A stretch of 64,000 nucleotides of DNA, taken from the NCBI GenBank assembly GCA_034670145.1, contig JAXMOA010000018.1, positions 76,479-140,478 on the forward strand, written 5' to 3'. The notes below the pieces were generated by a model. It was not told where the DNA came from and searched no databases. It saw only the letters and a program-made list of their open reading frames with translations. The DNA is from HXMU1420-2 sp034670145. Lineage in GTDB: Bacteria > Pseudomonadota > Alphaproteobacteria > Rhodobacterales > Rhodobacteraceae. Each line of letters opens with the position of its first letter. The stretch's first letter is position 1. A program made the position numbers and the translations under genes. Positions 26,221 to 34,807 of the stretch are shown piece after piece.

Positions 26221-26370
26221 GCGTGCAGTTTATCGCGGTTCGACCTTTTGCATATGCCGCGCATGGGCTTTTGTCAGAGTGGCGCGGACAAAATGCTGTT
26301 TAGCCCCTTGCCTGAGGCGCGCGGGCCGCGTCTTGTGTTGGGGAACATCACCTGCGCAGGGGAGAGACCA

Positions 26371-27657
26371 ATGCCAAACGCCGCCTTGTTGCAGCATAAT
26401 GAAACCCAGTTTCGGAAATCCATTGTACCGCTAAGCCCGGGCATGTGGACCGCTGTGGGGTATGCGGCCTCGACCCAGCATATGATCGAGGGCGAAAGCA
26501 CGGTCACGATCATTGATACATCCGAAAGCACGGGCGCCGCCGAAGCGGTGATGGCCGAGTTTCGCAAGCTGACGAACAAGCCGGTGGCGCGGATCATTTA
26601 TACGCATAGTCACCGGGATCACATATCCGGCGCCAGCGTGTTTGCGCATCAGGCTCAGACGCAGGGCGAGCCGGGTGAGATGCCGGTTGAGATTCTGGCC
26701 AGTGCCGGGTTCAATTCGGATCTGGTGGGGCAGGATGCCAGCCAGATCCTGCCCCACAAGGCGCTGAACCGGCGGACCGTTGCGCAATTCGGGATCGGGC
26801 TGACTGCGGCAGAGCGGGTGTCACTGGGATGCGGCCCCGGTGACCGGCCGATGCAGGGATTGGGGGCCGGGCATGTGCCGCCAACCCGGCTGATCGAGGC
26901 GGACCAGCCGCTGGATCTGGATGGGGTGCGCGTTCAATTGATGATGGCTCCGGGAGAGACGGCTGATCACATGGTCGTTTGGTGTCCGGAGGCCGGCGTG
27001 CTGTTTCCCGGTGACAACTGGTATCACGCATTTCCCAACCTCTATGCGATTCGTGGCACGCCCTATCGCGATTATGCCGCCTGGGCGGACAGCCTGTCGA
27101 TGCTCGCCCATTTGGGGGCCGAGGTCTTGGCACCCGGTCACACAATGCCGGTTTTCGGCGCTGCGAAAGTGCGTGAGGTGCTGACCTCGACCCGCGCGGC
27201 GATCCTGCATGTGATGCAACACACGGCGGATGGTATGGATGCCGGGCTGGCGATGGACGATATTGTTGCCTCGCTGCGTTTGCCGCCCGAGCTGGCGGAC
27301 AAGCCCTGGCTGGGCGAGTATTATGGCAAGGCCGGCTGGTCGGCGCGGGCCTATGCCTCTGGAACGTTGGGCTGGTATGATGGCAATCCGACCCATCTGG
27401 GCACGCTTGCCAGCGCAGAGCGCGCTGCGCATATGGCGCGTTTGGCCGGTGGTGCCGAGGCCTTGATGCATGCGGCCCGCCAAACCGACGATCTGCAGTG
27501 GCGCATGGAGTTATGCGATCATTTGATTGCTCTGGGCGAGCCCGCCCAGCAGCTAAAGGCCGAGACCATGGAGGCATTGGCAGAGACCGAAATCAACGCG
27601 ACAGCGCGCAACACCTATTTGTGGCAAGCCCGGCAATTGCAGTCGCAAGACGGCTGA
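26371..27657 (+). CDS. Metallo-beta-lactamase-fold hydrolase of the alkyl-sulfatase type
   Basis: A 428-residue protein. The di-zinc motif is THSHRDHISGA (about residue 85), further ligands lie in MMAPGETADH, FPGDNWYHAF and LAPGHTMPVFG. The C-terminal part (YYGKAGWSARAYASGTLGWYDGNP onward) matches the dimerisation region of SdsA-like alkyl sulfatases. The GWYDGNPTHL segment is typical. No signal peptide, so cytosolic. ATG at 26371 is preceded by GGGGAGAG; the longer open frame to 25939 overlaps the divergent CHAT gene. Substrate may be a sulfate ester but related MBL hydrolases differ. Confidence 0.85.
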   Translation: MPNAALLQHNETQFRKSIVPLSPGMWTAVGYAASTQHMIEGESTVTIIDTSESTGAAEAVMAEFRKLTNKPVARIIYTHSHRDHISGASVFAHQAQTQGEPGEMPVEILASAGFNSDLVGQDASQILPHKALNRRTVAQFGIGLTAAERVSLGCGPGDRPMQGLGAGHVPPTRLIEADQPLDLDGVRVQLMMAPGETADHMVVWCPEAGVLFPGDNWYHAFPNLYAIRGTPYRDYAAWADSLSMLAHLGAEVLAPGHTMPVFGAAKVREVLTSTRAAILHVMQHTADGMDAGLAMDDIVASLRLPPELADKPWLGEYYGKAGWSARAYASGTLGWYDGNPTHLGTLASAERAAHMARLAGGAEALMHAARQTDDLQWRMELCDHLIALGEPAQQLKAETMEALAETEINATARNTYLWQARQLQSQDG

Positions 27658-27723
27658 ACATCCGGCCTGCGTGCCCCTGCCCGGCTGACTTTCTGGGCAG
27701 TTGCCATGGTCCGCGCCATAAAC

Positions 27724-27749
27724 TCAAGGCTTATAATATTTAAGCTTGA
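27724..27749. promoter_or_regulatory. AT-rich imperfect inverted repeat upstream of the Liv operon
   Basis: TCAAGGCTTA (27724-27733) and TAAGCTTGA (27741-27749) are inverted copies apart from one extra G, and enclose a TATAAT at 27732-27737. The region is strikingly AT-rich relative to its surroundings and lies about 105 bp before the binding-protein start. No -35 at proper spacing was found, so promoter assignment is tentative. Confidence 0.3.
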
Positions 27750-27852
27750 AATAATTTTACGGCTCACCTAGCGTCAAATGAAATTCCAGACGCTTGATCT
27801 GTAAAAAATAGGGGTCGAATGGCCCAATCAATCCAACCCCAGGAGGTTCAAC

Positions 27853-28992
27853 ATGAAACGCACATTCGCTTCAACTCTCGCCGCTGCCTCGGTTTTGGCC
27901 GCGGGCATGGCCATGGCCGAACCGGTCAAGGTCGGCATGATCACAACGCTGTCCGGGGGCGGCGCAAGCCTGGGGCAGGCGATTCGCGATGGCTTTATGC
28001 TGGCGGTGAAAGAGGCCGGGAACCCAGAGCTGGAGATCATTATCGAAGACGACCAGCGCAAGCCTGATATTGCTGTGCAACTGGCGGACAAGATGATCCA
28101 GTCGGAAAAGGTTGATATTCTGACCGGCATCGTATGGTCCAACCTGGCTATGGCGGTTGTTCCGGCGTCGACGGCGCAGGGCAAGATCTATTTGTCGCCC
28201 AATGCCGGCCCTTCTGCATTGGCGGGCAAGGGATGTAATCCGCTGTATTTCAATGTCGCCTGGCAGAATGACAACCTGCATGAGGCTGCGGGCGGATATG
28301 CCAATACGGCCGGTTTCAAGAACAGCTTTGTGATGGCGCCGAACTATCCTGCCGGTCATGACGCGCTGACCGGGTACAAGCGGATGTACGAAGGCGAAAT
28401 CGCGGGTGAGCTGCTGACCAAACTGGGTCAGACGGATTATGCCTCGGAGATTGCCCAAATCCGGGCCAGCGGCGCGGACAGTGTGTTCTTTTTCCTGCCC
28501 GGTGGCATGGGCATCGCGTTTTTGAAGCAATATGCGGACAGTGGCGTGGACATCCCGCTGGTCGGACCGGCGTTTAGCTTTGATCAGGATATCTTGCAGG
28601 CTGTTGGGGATGCCGCGATGGGCGTGCACAACACCAGCCAGTGGAACAAGGACCTGGACAACCCAGCCAACGCCAAGTTCGTCGAAGGTTTTGTCGCGGA
28701 ATACGGCCGCTTGCCTTCGTTGATGGCAAGCCAGGGCTATGACACGGCAAACCTGCTGCTGAGTGCGATGGCCAAGGCCGACGTTTCGGATCAGGACGCG
28801 TTTTTGACGGCCCTGCGTGCTGCGGATTTCGATTCGGTTCGCGGTGATTTTGCCTTTGGGTCGAACCAGCATCCGGTTCAGAACATCTATGTGCGCAAGG
28901 TGGTCAAAGAGGGTGACGTCTATACCAACGAACTGGTTGGCCTTGCACTGGAAAATCACGGCGACGTCTATGCCGCTGAGTGCAAGATGTGA
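27853..28992 (+). CDS. Branched-chain amino acid-type ABC substrate-binding protein
   Basis: A 379-residue periplasmic binding protein with signal peptide MKRTFASTLAAASVLAAGMA (cleavage after AMA) and the family start VKVGMITTLSGGGASLGQAI. ATG is preceded by a strong AGGAGG. Family members bind branched-chain amino acids, but also aromatic acids, amides and urea, and the convergent CoA-ligase/ring-cleavage operon suggests an aromatic or heterocyclic acid. It is first in the transporter operon and separated from the permeases by a stable hairpin. Confidence 0.9.
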   Translation: MKRTFASTLAAASVLAAGMAMAEPVKVGMITTLSGGGASLGQAIRDGFMLAVKEAGNPELEIIIEDDQRKPDIAVQLADKMIQSEKVDILTGIVWSNLAMAVVPASTAQGKIYLSPNAGPSALAGKGCNPLYFNVAWQNDNLHEAAGGYANTAGFKNSFVMAPNYPAGHDALTGYKRMYEGEIAGELLTKLGQTDYASEIAQIRASGADSVFFFLPGGMGIAFLKQYADSGVDIPLVGPAFSFDQDILQAVGDAAMGVHNTSQWNKDLDNPANAKFVEGFVAEYGRLPSLMASQGYDTANLLLSAMAKADVSDQDAFLTALRAADFDSVRGDFAFGSNQHPVQNIYVRKVVKEGDVYTNELVGLALENHGDVYAAECKM

Positions 28993-29009
28993 TTGCAGAT
29001 TGATTGCCT

Positions 29010-29038
29010 TTGGGCGCGGCTGGTTATGCCGCGCCCAA
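29010..29038 (+). other. Stable intercistronic hairpin in the Liv operon
   Basis: A perfect 11-bp GC-rich stem (29010-29020 with 29028-29038) and a 7-nt loop lie between the binding-protein and permease genes. It lacks a T tract after the stem, so it looks like an mRNA-stabilising or partial-attenuation element that raises binding-protein expression over the membrane components. Confidence 0.7.
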
Positions 29039-29061
29039 GTTGATTTCTGGAGAATTTTGAC

Positions 29062-29982
29062 GTGAGCTATCTGCTGCTGGCCGAGCAACTCCTGAATGGT
29101 GTGCAGTTTGGCATGATGTTGTTTCTGACCGCGTCGGGCCTGACGTTGATCTTTGGTGTGATGGGTCTGATCAATCTGGCGCATGGCTCTTTGTTCATGA
29201 TCGGCGCTTTTGCGGCGGCGGCGGTGGCGGCAATGACGGGCAGTTTTGTCATTGCCCTGGCGGCCAGTATCGCGGCGGCGGCGGCAGCGGGTGTTCTGGT
29301 TGAAATTCTGGTGCTCAGGCGGCTCTATACACGGGCGCATCTGGATCAGGTGCTGGCCACCTTTGCGCTGATCCTGATTTTTTCCGAAGGCACGCGCTGG
29401 TTATTCGGCTCTTTCCCCTTGTTTCTGGAGATCCCGCCTGCCCTGTCCGGGCCAATCAGCCTGCCGGGCGGGTTGGAGTATCCTTTGTACCGCCTGACCA
29501 TCATTGGAGTTGGCCTGGTGATTGCGGCGGGCCTGTTCCTGCTGATCGCCAAGACCCGGCTGGGTATCCAGATCCGGGCCGGTGAAAATGACCGCGAGAT
29601 GATCGCCGCCTTGGGGGTGAACATCGCCCAGCTTTATACGCTGGTCTTTGCCTTGGGCGCTGCCCTGGCCGGGTTTGCCGGCGCCATGGTGGGCGCGTTG
29701 CAATCGGTGCAGGTCGGCATGGGAGAGCCGGTGTTGATTCTGGCCTTTGTTGTCATTGTGATTGGCGGTATCGGGTCCATCAAGGGCGCCTTGGTGGGGT
29801 CTCTGCTGGTGGGGGTGACGGATAATCTGGGTGGCTTTCTGCTGCCGGCGTTGTTCCGGAACTTCATGGACAATTCGGCCGCGACGGCGACGGGGTCGGC
29901 GATTGCTTCGATGTTGATTTATATCTTGATGGCCATGGTTTTGATGGTGCGCCCGCAGGGCCTGTTTGGAGCAAGGACATGA
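29062..29982 (+). CDS. LivH-type ABC permease
   Basis: A 306-residue inner-membrane protein with eight to nine helices, starting at GTG (29062) with GGAG upstream. Family signatures: GLTLIFGVMGLINLAHGSLFM near the N-terminus and the coupling EAA-like region IRAGENDREMIAALGVNI. It pairs with the LivM-type permease, whose ATG overlaps its stop by 4 bp. Confidence 0.92.
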   Translation: MSYLLLAEQLLNGVQFGMMLFLTASGLTLIFGVMGLINLAHGSLFMIGAFAAAAVAAMTGSFVIALAASIAAAAAAGVLVEILVLRRLYTRAHLDQVLATFALILIFSEGTRWLFGSFPLFLEIPPALSGPISLPGGLEYPLYRLTIIGVGLVIAAGLFLLIAKTRLGIQIRAGENDREMIAALGVNIAQLYTLVFALGAALAGFAGAMVGALQSVQVGMGEPVLILAFVVIVIGGIGSIKGALVGSLLVGVTDNLGGFLLPALFRNFMDNSAATATGSAIASMLIYILMAMVLMVRPQGLFGART

Positions 29983-30962
29983 TCCCCGAGCGCGTGGTAA
30001 ATGCCGCGCTGATCCTGGGTTTGATCGCCTTTCCGGCCTGGGCCTATGTCGCGGACGAGCCGTTCATGATCACCCTGGCCACGCGGGTGGCCATTCTGGC
30101 GCTGGCGGCGGTCGGGTTGAATATTGCGCTGGGATTGGGCGGTTTGGTGAGCCTGGGACACGCGGCGTTTTTCGGGTTGGGCGGCTATGCGATGGGCATT
30201 CTGGCCTCCCATGTGCAGTCTTATACGCCGATGGATTTTGGTCTGTTCACCTTTGACGGCAGCAAATCCATGCCCGTGATCTGGCTGGCGGCAATCGTGA
30301 CGTCGGGGCTGGCGGCGTTGGTCATCGGGTTGCTGTCCCTGCGCACGGCGGGCGTTTATTTCATCATGATCACGCTGGCATTTGGTCAAATGTTCTATTT
30401 CTTTGCCATTTCCTGGACGGCTTATGGCGGCGAAGACGGCCTGCCGATTTATGTGCGTAACAATTTCCCCGGGCTCAACACGCTGGATCCCATACAATTC
30501 TTTGGTCTCTGTCTGGTCCTGCTGCTGATTGTGTTGCTGATCAACGCGCGGCTGGCGGGGTCGCCATTCGGGTTGGCGTTGAATGCCGCGCGGCAGGTGC
30601 CGATGCGGGTTGAGACGGTGGGGTTGAACCCCAAGCGGATCAAGCTGGTGGCCTTTGTCATCTCAGGCGCGATTACCGGTTTGGCCGGGGCCTTGTTCGC
30701 CGATCTGAACCGGTTTGTCAGCCCGTCCATGTTAAGCTGGCAGTTCTCGGGCGAGATCATGATCCTGGTGATTCTGGGCGGTGTTGGACGGTTGATGGGG
30801 CCGGTGATGGGGGCTGTGGTCTTTGTCGCGCTGGAGCATTGGCTGGGCGGGTTGACCGAATTCTGGCAGATCTATCTGGGGGCAATCATGTTGTGTCTGG
30901 TGCTGTTTGCGCGCGGCGGGATTGTCGGGCTTTTGACCGGCAAGGAGGGGCCCCATGTCTGA
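29979..30962 (+). CDS. LivM-type ABC permease
   Basis: A 327-residue inner-membrane protein with about ten helices. Characteristic segments are NIALGLGGLVSLGHAAFFGLG and the coupling loop FGLALNAARQVPMRVETVGL. A 4-bp overlap with the LivH-type gene and an 8-bp overlap with the first ATPase gene show a single translational unit. Confidence 0.92.
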   Translation: MIPERVVNAALILGLIAFPAWAYVADEPFMITLATRVAILALAAVGLNIALGLGGLVSLGHAAFFGLGGYAMGILASHVQSYTPMDFGLFTFDGSKSMPVIWLAAIVTSGLAALVIGLLSLRTAGVYFIMITLAFGQMFYFFAISWTAYGGEDGLPIYVRNNFPGLNTLDPIQFFGLCLVLLLIVLLINARLAGSPFGLALNAARQVPMRVETVGLNPKRIKLVAFVISGAITGLAGALFADLNRFVSPSMLSWQFSGEIMILVILGGVGRLMGPVMGAVVFVALEHWLGGLTEFWQIYLGAIMLCLVLFARGGIVGLLTGKEGPHV

Positions 30963-31704
30963 GCCGATCCTGGAGACGGTGAACCTGTGCAAAAGCTTTG
31001 GCGCGCTCAAGGCAACGGATGACGTTTCGATCAGCCTGCACCCCGGAGAGATTCACGCCATCATTGGCCCGAATGGTGCGGGGAAATCCACGCTGATCCA
31101 GCAGATTGCCGGTGGATTGCGCCCCGATAGCGGTGCTGTGCGTCTGTCGGGGCGGGATGTGACCAGCGCCAGTGTGGCGGTGCGGGCGCGGGCCGGCCTG
31201 GGGCGGACCTTTCAGGTGTCGGCTCTGGCGATGGAAGACAGCGTTCTGCAAAATACGCTATTGGGTGCACTGGGCGCCGCCGGGCGGCCGTGGCGGTTCT
31301 GGTCGAATGTCTTGAATGATCGCGCTTTGCGGGCGCGGGCAGAGGCCGCTTTGGAGCGTGTCGGGTTGACTGAGCAGTCTGACGTGCGCTGTTCCGAGCT
31401 GAGCCATGGACAGCGGCGCCAGCTGGAGGTCGCCGTAGCGCTGACGCTGCAACCCAAGGCCTTCCTGATGGACGAACCGATGGCCGGTTTGGGATCGGAA
31501 GGATCGCTTCAGATGACCGGTTTGTTGGACCGGTTGCGGCAGGAAGCACCAATCTTGCTGGTCGAACATGACATGGATGCGGTGTTTTCGCTGGCCGATC
31601 GCATCAGCGTGCTGGTGTATGGCCGCGTGATTGCCACCGGAACCGTGGATGACATTCGCGGCAATCCGCAAGTGCGCGAAGCCTATCTGGGGGATGACGC
31701 ATGA
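30955..31704 (+). CDS. LivG-type ABC ATPase
   Basis: A 249-residue ATPase with Walker A GPNGAGKST, Q-loop GRTFQVSALAM, signature LSHGQRRQLEVAVAL, Walker B AFLMDEPMAGLGSE and switch His in LVEHDMDAV. Length and the LSHGQ variant are normal for LivG. Works with the LivF-type partner on the LivHM channel. Confidence 0.92.
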   Translation: MSEPILETVNLCKSFGALKATDDVSISLHPGEIHAIIGPNGAGKSTLIQQIAGGLRPDSGAVRLSGRDVTSASVAVRARAGLGRTFQVSALAMEDSVLQNTLLGALGAAGRPWRFWSNVLNDRALRARAEAALERVGLTEQSDVRCSELSHGQRRQLEVAVALTLQPKAFLMDEPMAGLGSEGSLQMTGLLDRLRQEAPILLVEHDMDAVFSLADRISVLVYGRVIATGTVDDIRGNPQVREAYLGDDA

Positions 31705-32390
31705 GCGCTTTGTTGTCGGTGTCGGATCTGGAGGCGCGCTATGGCGTGGCGCAGGCGCTGTTTGGGGTGAACCTGGAGGTGGCCGAGGGTGAAGTCGTGG
31801 CGCTGATGGGGCGCAACGGCATGGGAAAAACCACGACGGTGCGCGCGATCTGCCGGATGATGACCGCGCAGGGGCAGATCGAGTTTGCCGGGCAGGATCT
31901 GTTGCGGTTGCGGAGCTATCAGGCGGCGCGGCTGGGCATTGGTCTGGTGCCCGAGGGACGGCGGTGTTTCAGCAGCCTGACCGTGGCCGAGAACCTGGTC
32001 GCCGCGGCACGCCCGGGGCCTTGGACGTTTCAGGCTGTGGCACAGATGTTTCCACGGCTGGAAGAGCGTCGCAATCAGGTAGCAGAATCCCTGTCGGGTG
32101 GAGAGCAGCAGATGTTGGCCATTGGCCGGGCCCTGATGACCAATCCGCGCCTGTTGATTCTGGACGAAGCAACAGAAGGGTTGGCGCCTGTGATCCGACA
32201 GGAAATATGGGCGGCGATTGCACGGTTGAAACGGGAGTCAGGTCTGTCGATCCTGTTGATTGACAAGACCCTGAGGGAACTGACCCAAGTGGCGGATCGT
32301 GCGGTTATTCTGGAACGGGGGCGCACCGTCTGGACCGGTGCAATGGATCAGCTGAGCCCCGAGATCACGGATAAATACGTCGGCGTTTGA
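31701..32390 (+). CDS. LivF-type ABC ATPase
   Basis: A 229-residue ATPase with Walker A GRNGMGKTT, LVPEGRRCFSSLTVAENL, signature LSGGEQQMLAIGRAL and Walker B LLILDEATEGL. The position usually Pro after DE is Ala (DEATEGL). The switch His is not in the usual place: the stretch reads ILLIDKTLREL where LivF has a VEQ/VEH-type sequence. It overlaps LivG by 4 bp and converges on the CoA-ligase gene 7 bp away. Confidence 0.9.
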   Translation: MSALLSVSDLEARYGVAQALFGVNLEVAEGEVVALMGRNGMGKTTTVRAICRMMTAQGQIEFAGQDLLRLRSYQAARLGIGLVPEGRRCFSSLTVAENLVAAARPGPWTFQAVAQMFPRLEERRNQVAESLSGGEQQMLAIGRALMTNPRLLILDEATEGLAPVIRQEIWAAIARLKRESGLSILLIDKTLRELTQVADRAVILERGRTVWTGAMDQLSPEITDKYVGV

Positions 32391-32397
32391 GGCGCTG

Positions 32398-33957
32398 TCA
32401 GCTGTCGCGTGCCAACACCTGTTGCGCCAGTGTGGCGCGCATCACCTTGCGCGTTGGGGTCATTGGCAGGCTGTCGAACTGCTCCATCCGTTCTGGCCAT
32501 TTGTATTTGGCCATTTGTGTGGAGTCGAGCAGTGCAGAGACGGCCTCCAGCGTCAGCTCTGTTCCCGGGGTGAGAACCACGCAGAGGCAGCCGCGCTCTC
32601 CCATGGTTGCGTCCGGCAGGGGCACCATGGCGCAATCCTGAACACCGGGGAGCGTGTTGATGACCTCTTCGACCTCAATGGGATTGAACTTTACTCCGCC
32701 GCGATTGATCAGCTCTTTGGAGCGACCTGTCAGGGTCAGGTATCCGTCCGGGTCCAGGATGGCCAGATCGCCGGTATCAAACCAGCCCTCGGCGCGAAAG
32801 GCATCAGACGTCTCCTGCGGTCGGTTCAGATAGCCGGCAAAGACCGAGGGGCCGCGGACCTGCAAAACGCCCTCCTGGCCGGCAGACAGCGGTTGACCCG
32901 CCTCGTCGACCACGCGCAATTCGGTCCCTGGCACGGGCGCGCCTGCGGTGGCAAAACGTTTGTCCGCAGGATCGGTCGGGCGACCAAAGGTACCGGCCTG
33001 CAATTCGCTCATCCCCCACAGCTGGATGACCTTGCCCTGTTCCAGTCTGGCGTCCATCGCCTGGGCCAGGGCCTGCGGTACGGCAGCCCCCGAGAGGCAA
33101 AGCAGTTGCACGGAGGCCAGATGTTCTGGTTGCACCGCGTCCTGCGCAACAAACGGGGCAAAATGGGCCGGGGCGGCAAAGACGTGGCTGGCCTGGGCGG
33201 TTTGCAGATCCTGCAACAGGGTCGCCGGGTTGAAGGCAGGCAGCAGGACGGTGGTTGCACCGCTGGACAGGGCCAGATGCAACGTGAACAGCCCGTAAAG
33301 GTGGGTCATTGGAGCCAGAGACAGGATTCGGCTGTTGGCGGACACCTGCAATTCACCGGCTGAGAGGCGCGCGTTGTTCAAAAAGCTGCGATACGCATGT
33401 GGCACGCCCTTGGGGGCAGCGGTGGTGCCAGAGGTATAAAGCAGCAGGAACCTGTCATCTGCGTTTAGAGGAACGCGATCTGCGGGGTCGGCGACCTGCT
33501 CCATAACCTGGCTCAGCGGCAGCGTGCCGGGCGGCGGGGCACCTGCGACGATGACGTACTCTAGCGCGGGCAGATCATCCCGCACGGACAGGACATCCTG
33601 CGCGCGTGGAGCGGTATCTGATTGGGAGACGATCACCGCCCGCGCGCCGGAATCGGCCAGAAGCATTTTCAGCTCTTTGGCGCGATACGGCATATGCAGG
33701 GTCTGAAAGGTGCCTCCGCGGGACGCGATGGCCAACAAGGCGATGACGTAGTCGCGGGTATTGGGCAGTTGCAGGCCGACCACATCCCCCTTGCCGATGC
33801 CAAGCACGGCCAGGCCAGAGCGCATTTGCGCAACGGCCAGCGCCAGTGCGGCGTAGCTCATGCTGCCATGAACGTCGCTTAGGGCGATGGCGTCGGGTGT
33901 GATGCTTGCGTGATGGGTGAGCCAGCCGGAAAGTGTCGGATCATTTGACAATGACAT
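32398..33957 (-). CDS. AMP-forming acid-CoA ligase
   Basis: A 519-residue adenylate-forming enzyme that activates a carboxylic acid with ATP and CoA. The P-loop is LLLYTSGTTAAPKGVPH (about residue 175), the A5 motif WGMSELQAG, the A7 motif GWFDTGDLAI, the hinge GRSKELINRGG and the C-terminal catalytic Lys lies in MTPTRKVMRA. The family resembles cyclohexanecarboxylate- or medium-chain-acid CoA ligases. It follows the TetR gene by 56 bp on the same strand and so probably belongs to the operon with the NicX-like dioxygenase. Exact acid unknown. Confidence 0.9.
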   Translation of the reverse strand: MSLSNDPTLSGWLTHHASITPDAIALSDVHGSMSYAALALAVAQMRSGLAVLGIGKGDVVGLQLPNTRDYVIALLAIASRGGTFQTLHMPYRAKELKMLLADSGARAVIVSQSDTAPRAQDVLSVRDDLPALEYVIVAGAPPPGTLPLSQVMEQVADPADRVPLNADDRFLLLYTSGTTAAPKGVPHAYRSFLNNARLSAGELQVSANSRILSLAPMTHLYGLFTLHLALSSGATTVLLPAFNPATLLQDLQTAQASHVFAAPAHFAPFVAQDAVQPEHLASVQLLCLSGAAVPQALAQAMDARLEQGKVIQLWGMSELQAGTFGRPTDPADKRFATAGAPVPGTELRVVDEAGQPLSAGQEGVLQVRGPSVFAGYLNRPQETSDAFRAEGWFDTGDLAILDPDGYLTLTGRSKELINRGGVKFNPIEVEEVINTLPGVQDCAMVPLPDATMGERGCLCVVLTPGTELTLEAVSALLDSTQMAKYKWPERMEQFDSLPMTPTRKVMRATLAQQVLARDS

Positions 33958-34013
33958 GAAGGATCCTCCTGCACGAATGCGAGCAGTCTATAGCACAATC
34001 CGGAAAACCTGAA

Positions 34014-34682
34014 TCACTTAACGCTGCGTGAAATCAACGCCTCTAGTGTTTGCAGGTCGGGTTGGATGGATGTGGAATAGGCCCGCAGAAAGACCCGCAA
34101 GCCGTTGTTGACATAACGTGCAAGTGTGGCCCGATCTGGCAGGTTGTCCGGCTGATAGAGCGCCTGGGTGCGGGGCGCAGACAGCAGCAGGCCCCAGAAA
34201 TCCTGGGCCGCAAGCTCGGTATCATCGAAGGTCAGACGATTGTCCGCGCGTTGTGCGTCAAGGTAGGTCATGATCACCTGCAACAACTGATCCGGGCCGG
34301 CAGATTGGTAGAGATGGCCAATTTCAGGGAAACGCTGTGCCTCGCCTATGATCAGACGCGCCAACGACAGGAAATCGGGACGCATCACAAGATCGGCGTA
34401 TCGCCAGGCAAACCGATACAGATCGTCAACCATGCCCTGATCGGATGCACCCTGAAACACGGTCTGCATTTCCAGGCGTTCCTGCGTCATCATCGCCAGA
34501 AACAACCGATCCTTTGCGCCGAAATACTGATAGAGCGTCGGTTTGGACACGCCGGCCTCTTCGGCGATGGCATCCATGGAGGCCCCGGAATACCCGGTCC
34601 GCGAAAACACCCGCAGGGCCGCATCGAGGATGCGGTGTTCCTTGTCCAGGCGGTTTTGCTGGCGTCTTGCGGGTTTGGCCAT
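34014..34682 (-). CDS. TetR-family transcriptional regulator
   Basis: A 222-residue regulator. The N-terminal helix-turn-helix includes RILDAALRVFSRTGYSGAS and VSKPTLYQYFGAKDRLF; the rest is a helical ligand-binding domain with an IIGEAQRFPEI segment typical of the AcrR-like C-terminal subgroup. The start at 34682 gives the usual 20-residue basic arm before the HTH; the longer frame lacks support. It is embedded in the dioxygenase/ACAD/ligase operon, which carries a TetR-style palindrome at its promoter (37223-37241), so self-regulation of the operon is likely. Confidence 0.92.
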   Translation of the reverse strand: MAKPARRQQNRLDKEHRILDAALRVFSRTGYSGASMDAIAEEAGVSKPTLYQYFGAKDRLFLAMMTQERLEMQTVFQGASDQGMVDDLYRFAWRYADLVMRPDFLSLARLIIGEAQRFPEIGHLYQSAGPDQLLQVIMTYLDAQRADNRLTFDDTELAAQDFWGLLLSAPRTQALYQPDNLPDRATLARYVNNGLRVFLRAYSTSIQPDLQTLEALISRSVK

Positions 34683-34807
34683 CTTGGGTCTCGTGCCGGC
34701 TAGGGATCGTGTGATGCAGTTAATGCCATGTCCGGACGACGAGGGGAACCGCGCAGCCACAGGCCCGCGATGCCCTGTCATTGTCCGGGACGCACCCAAG
34801 GCCGGTT

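Noticed and set aside
27871..29340. 489-residue minus-strand frame opposite the Liv binding protein
   Set aside because: Antisense of a well-recognised binding protein and permease; low-complexity composition typical of GC-rich shadows.
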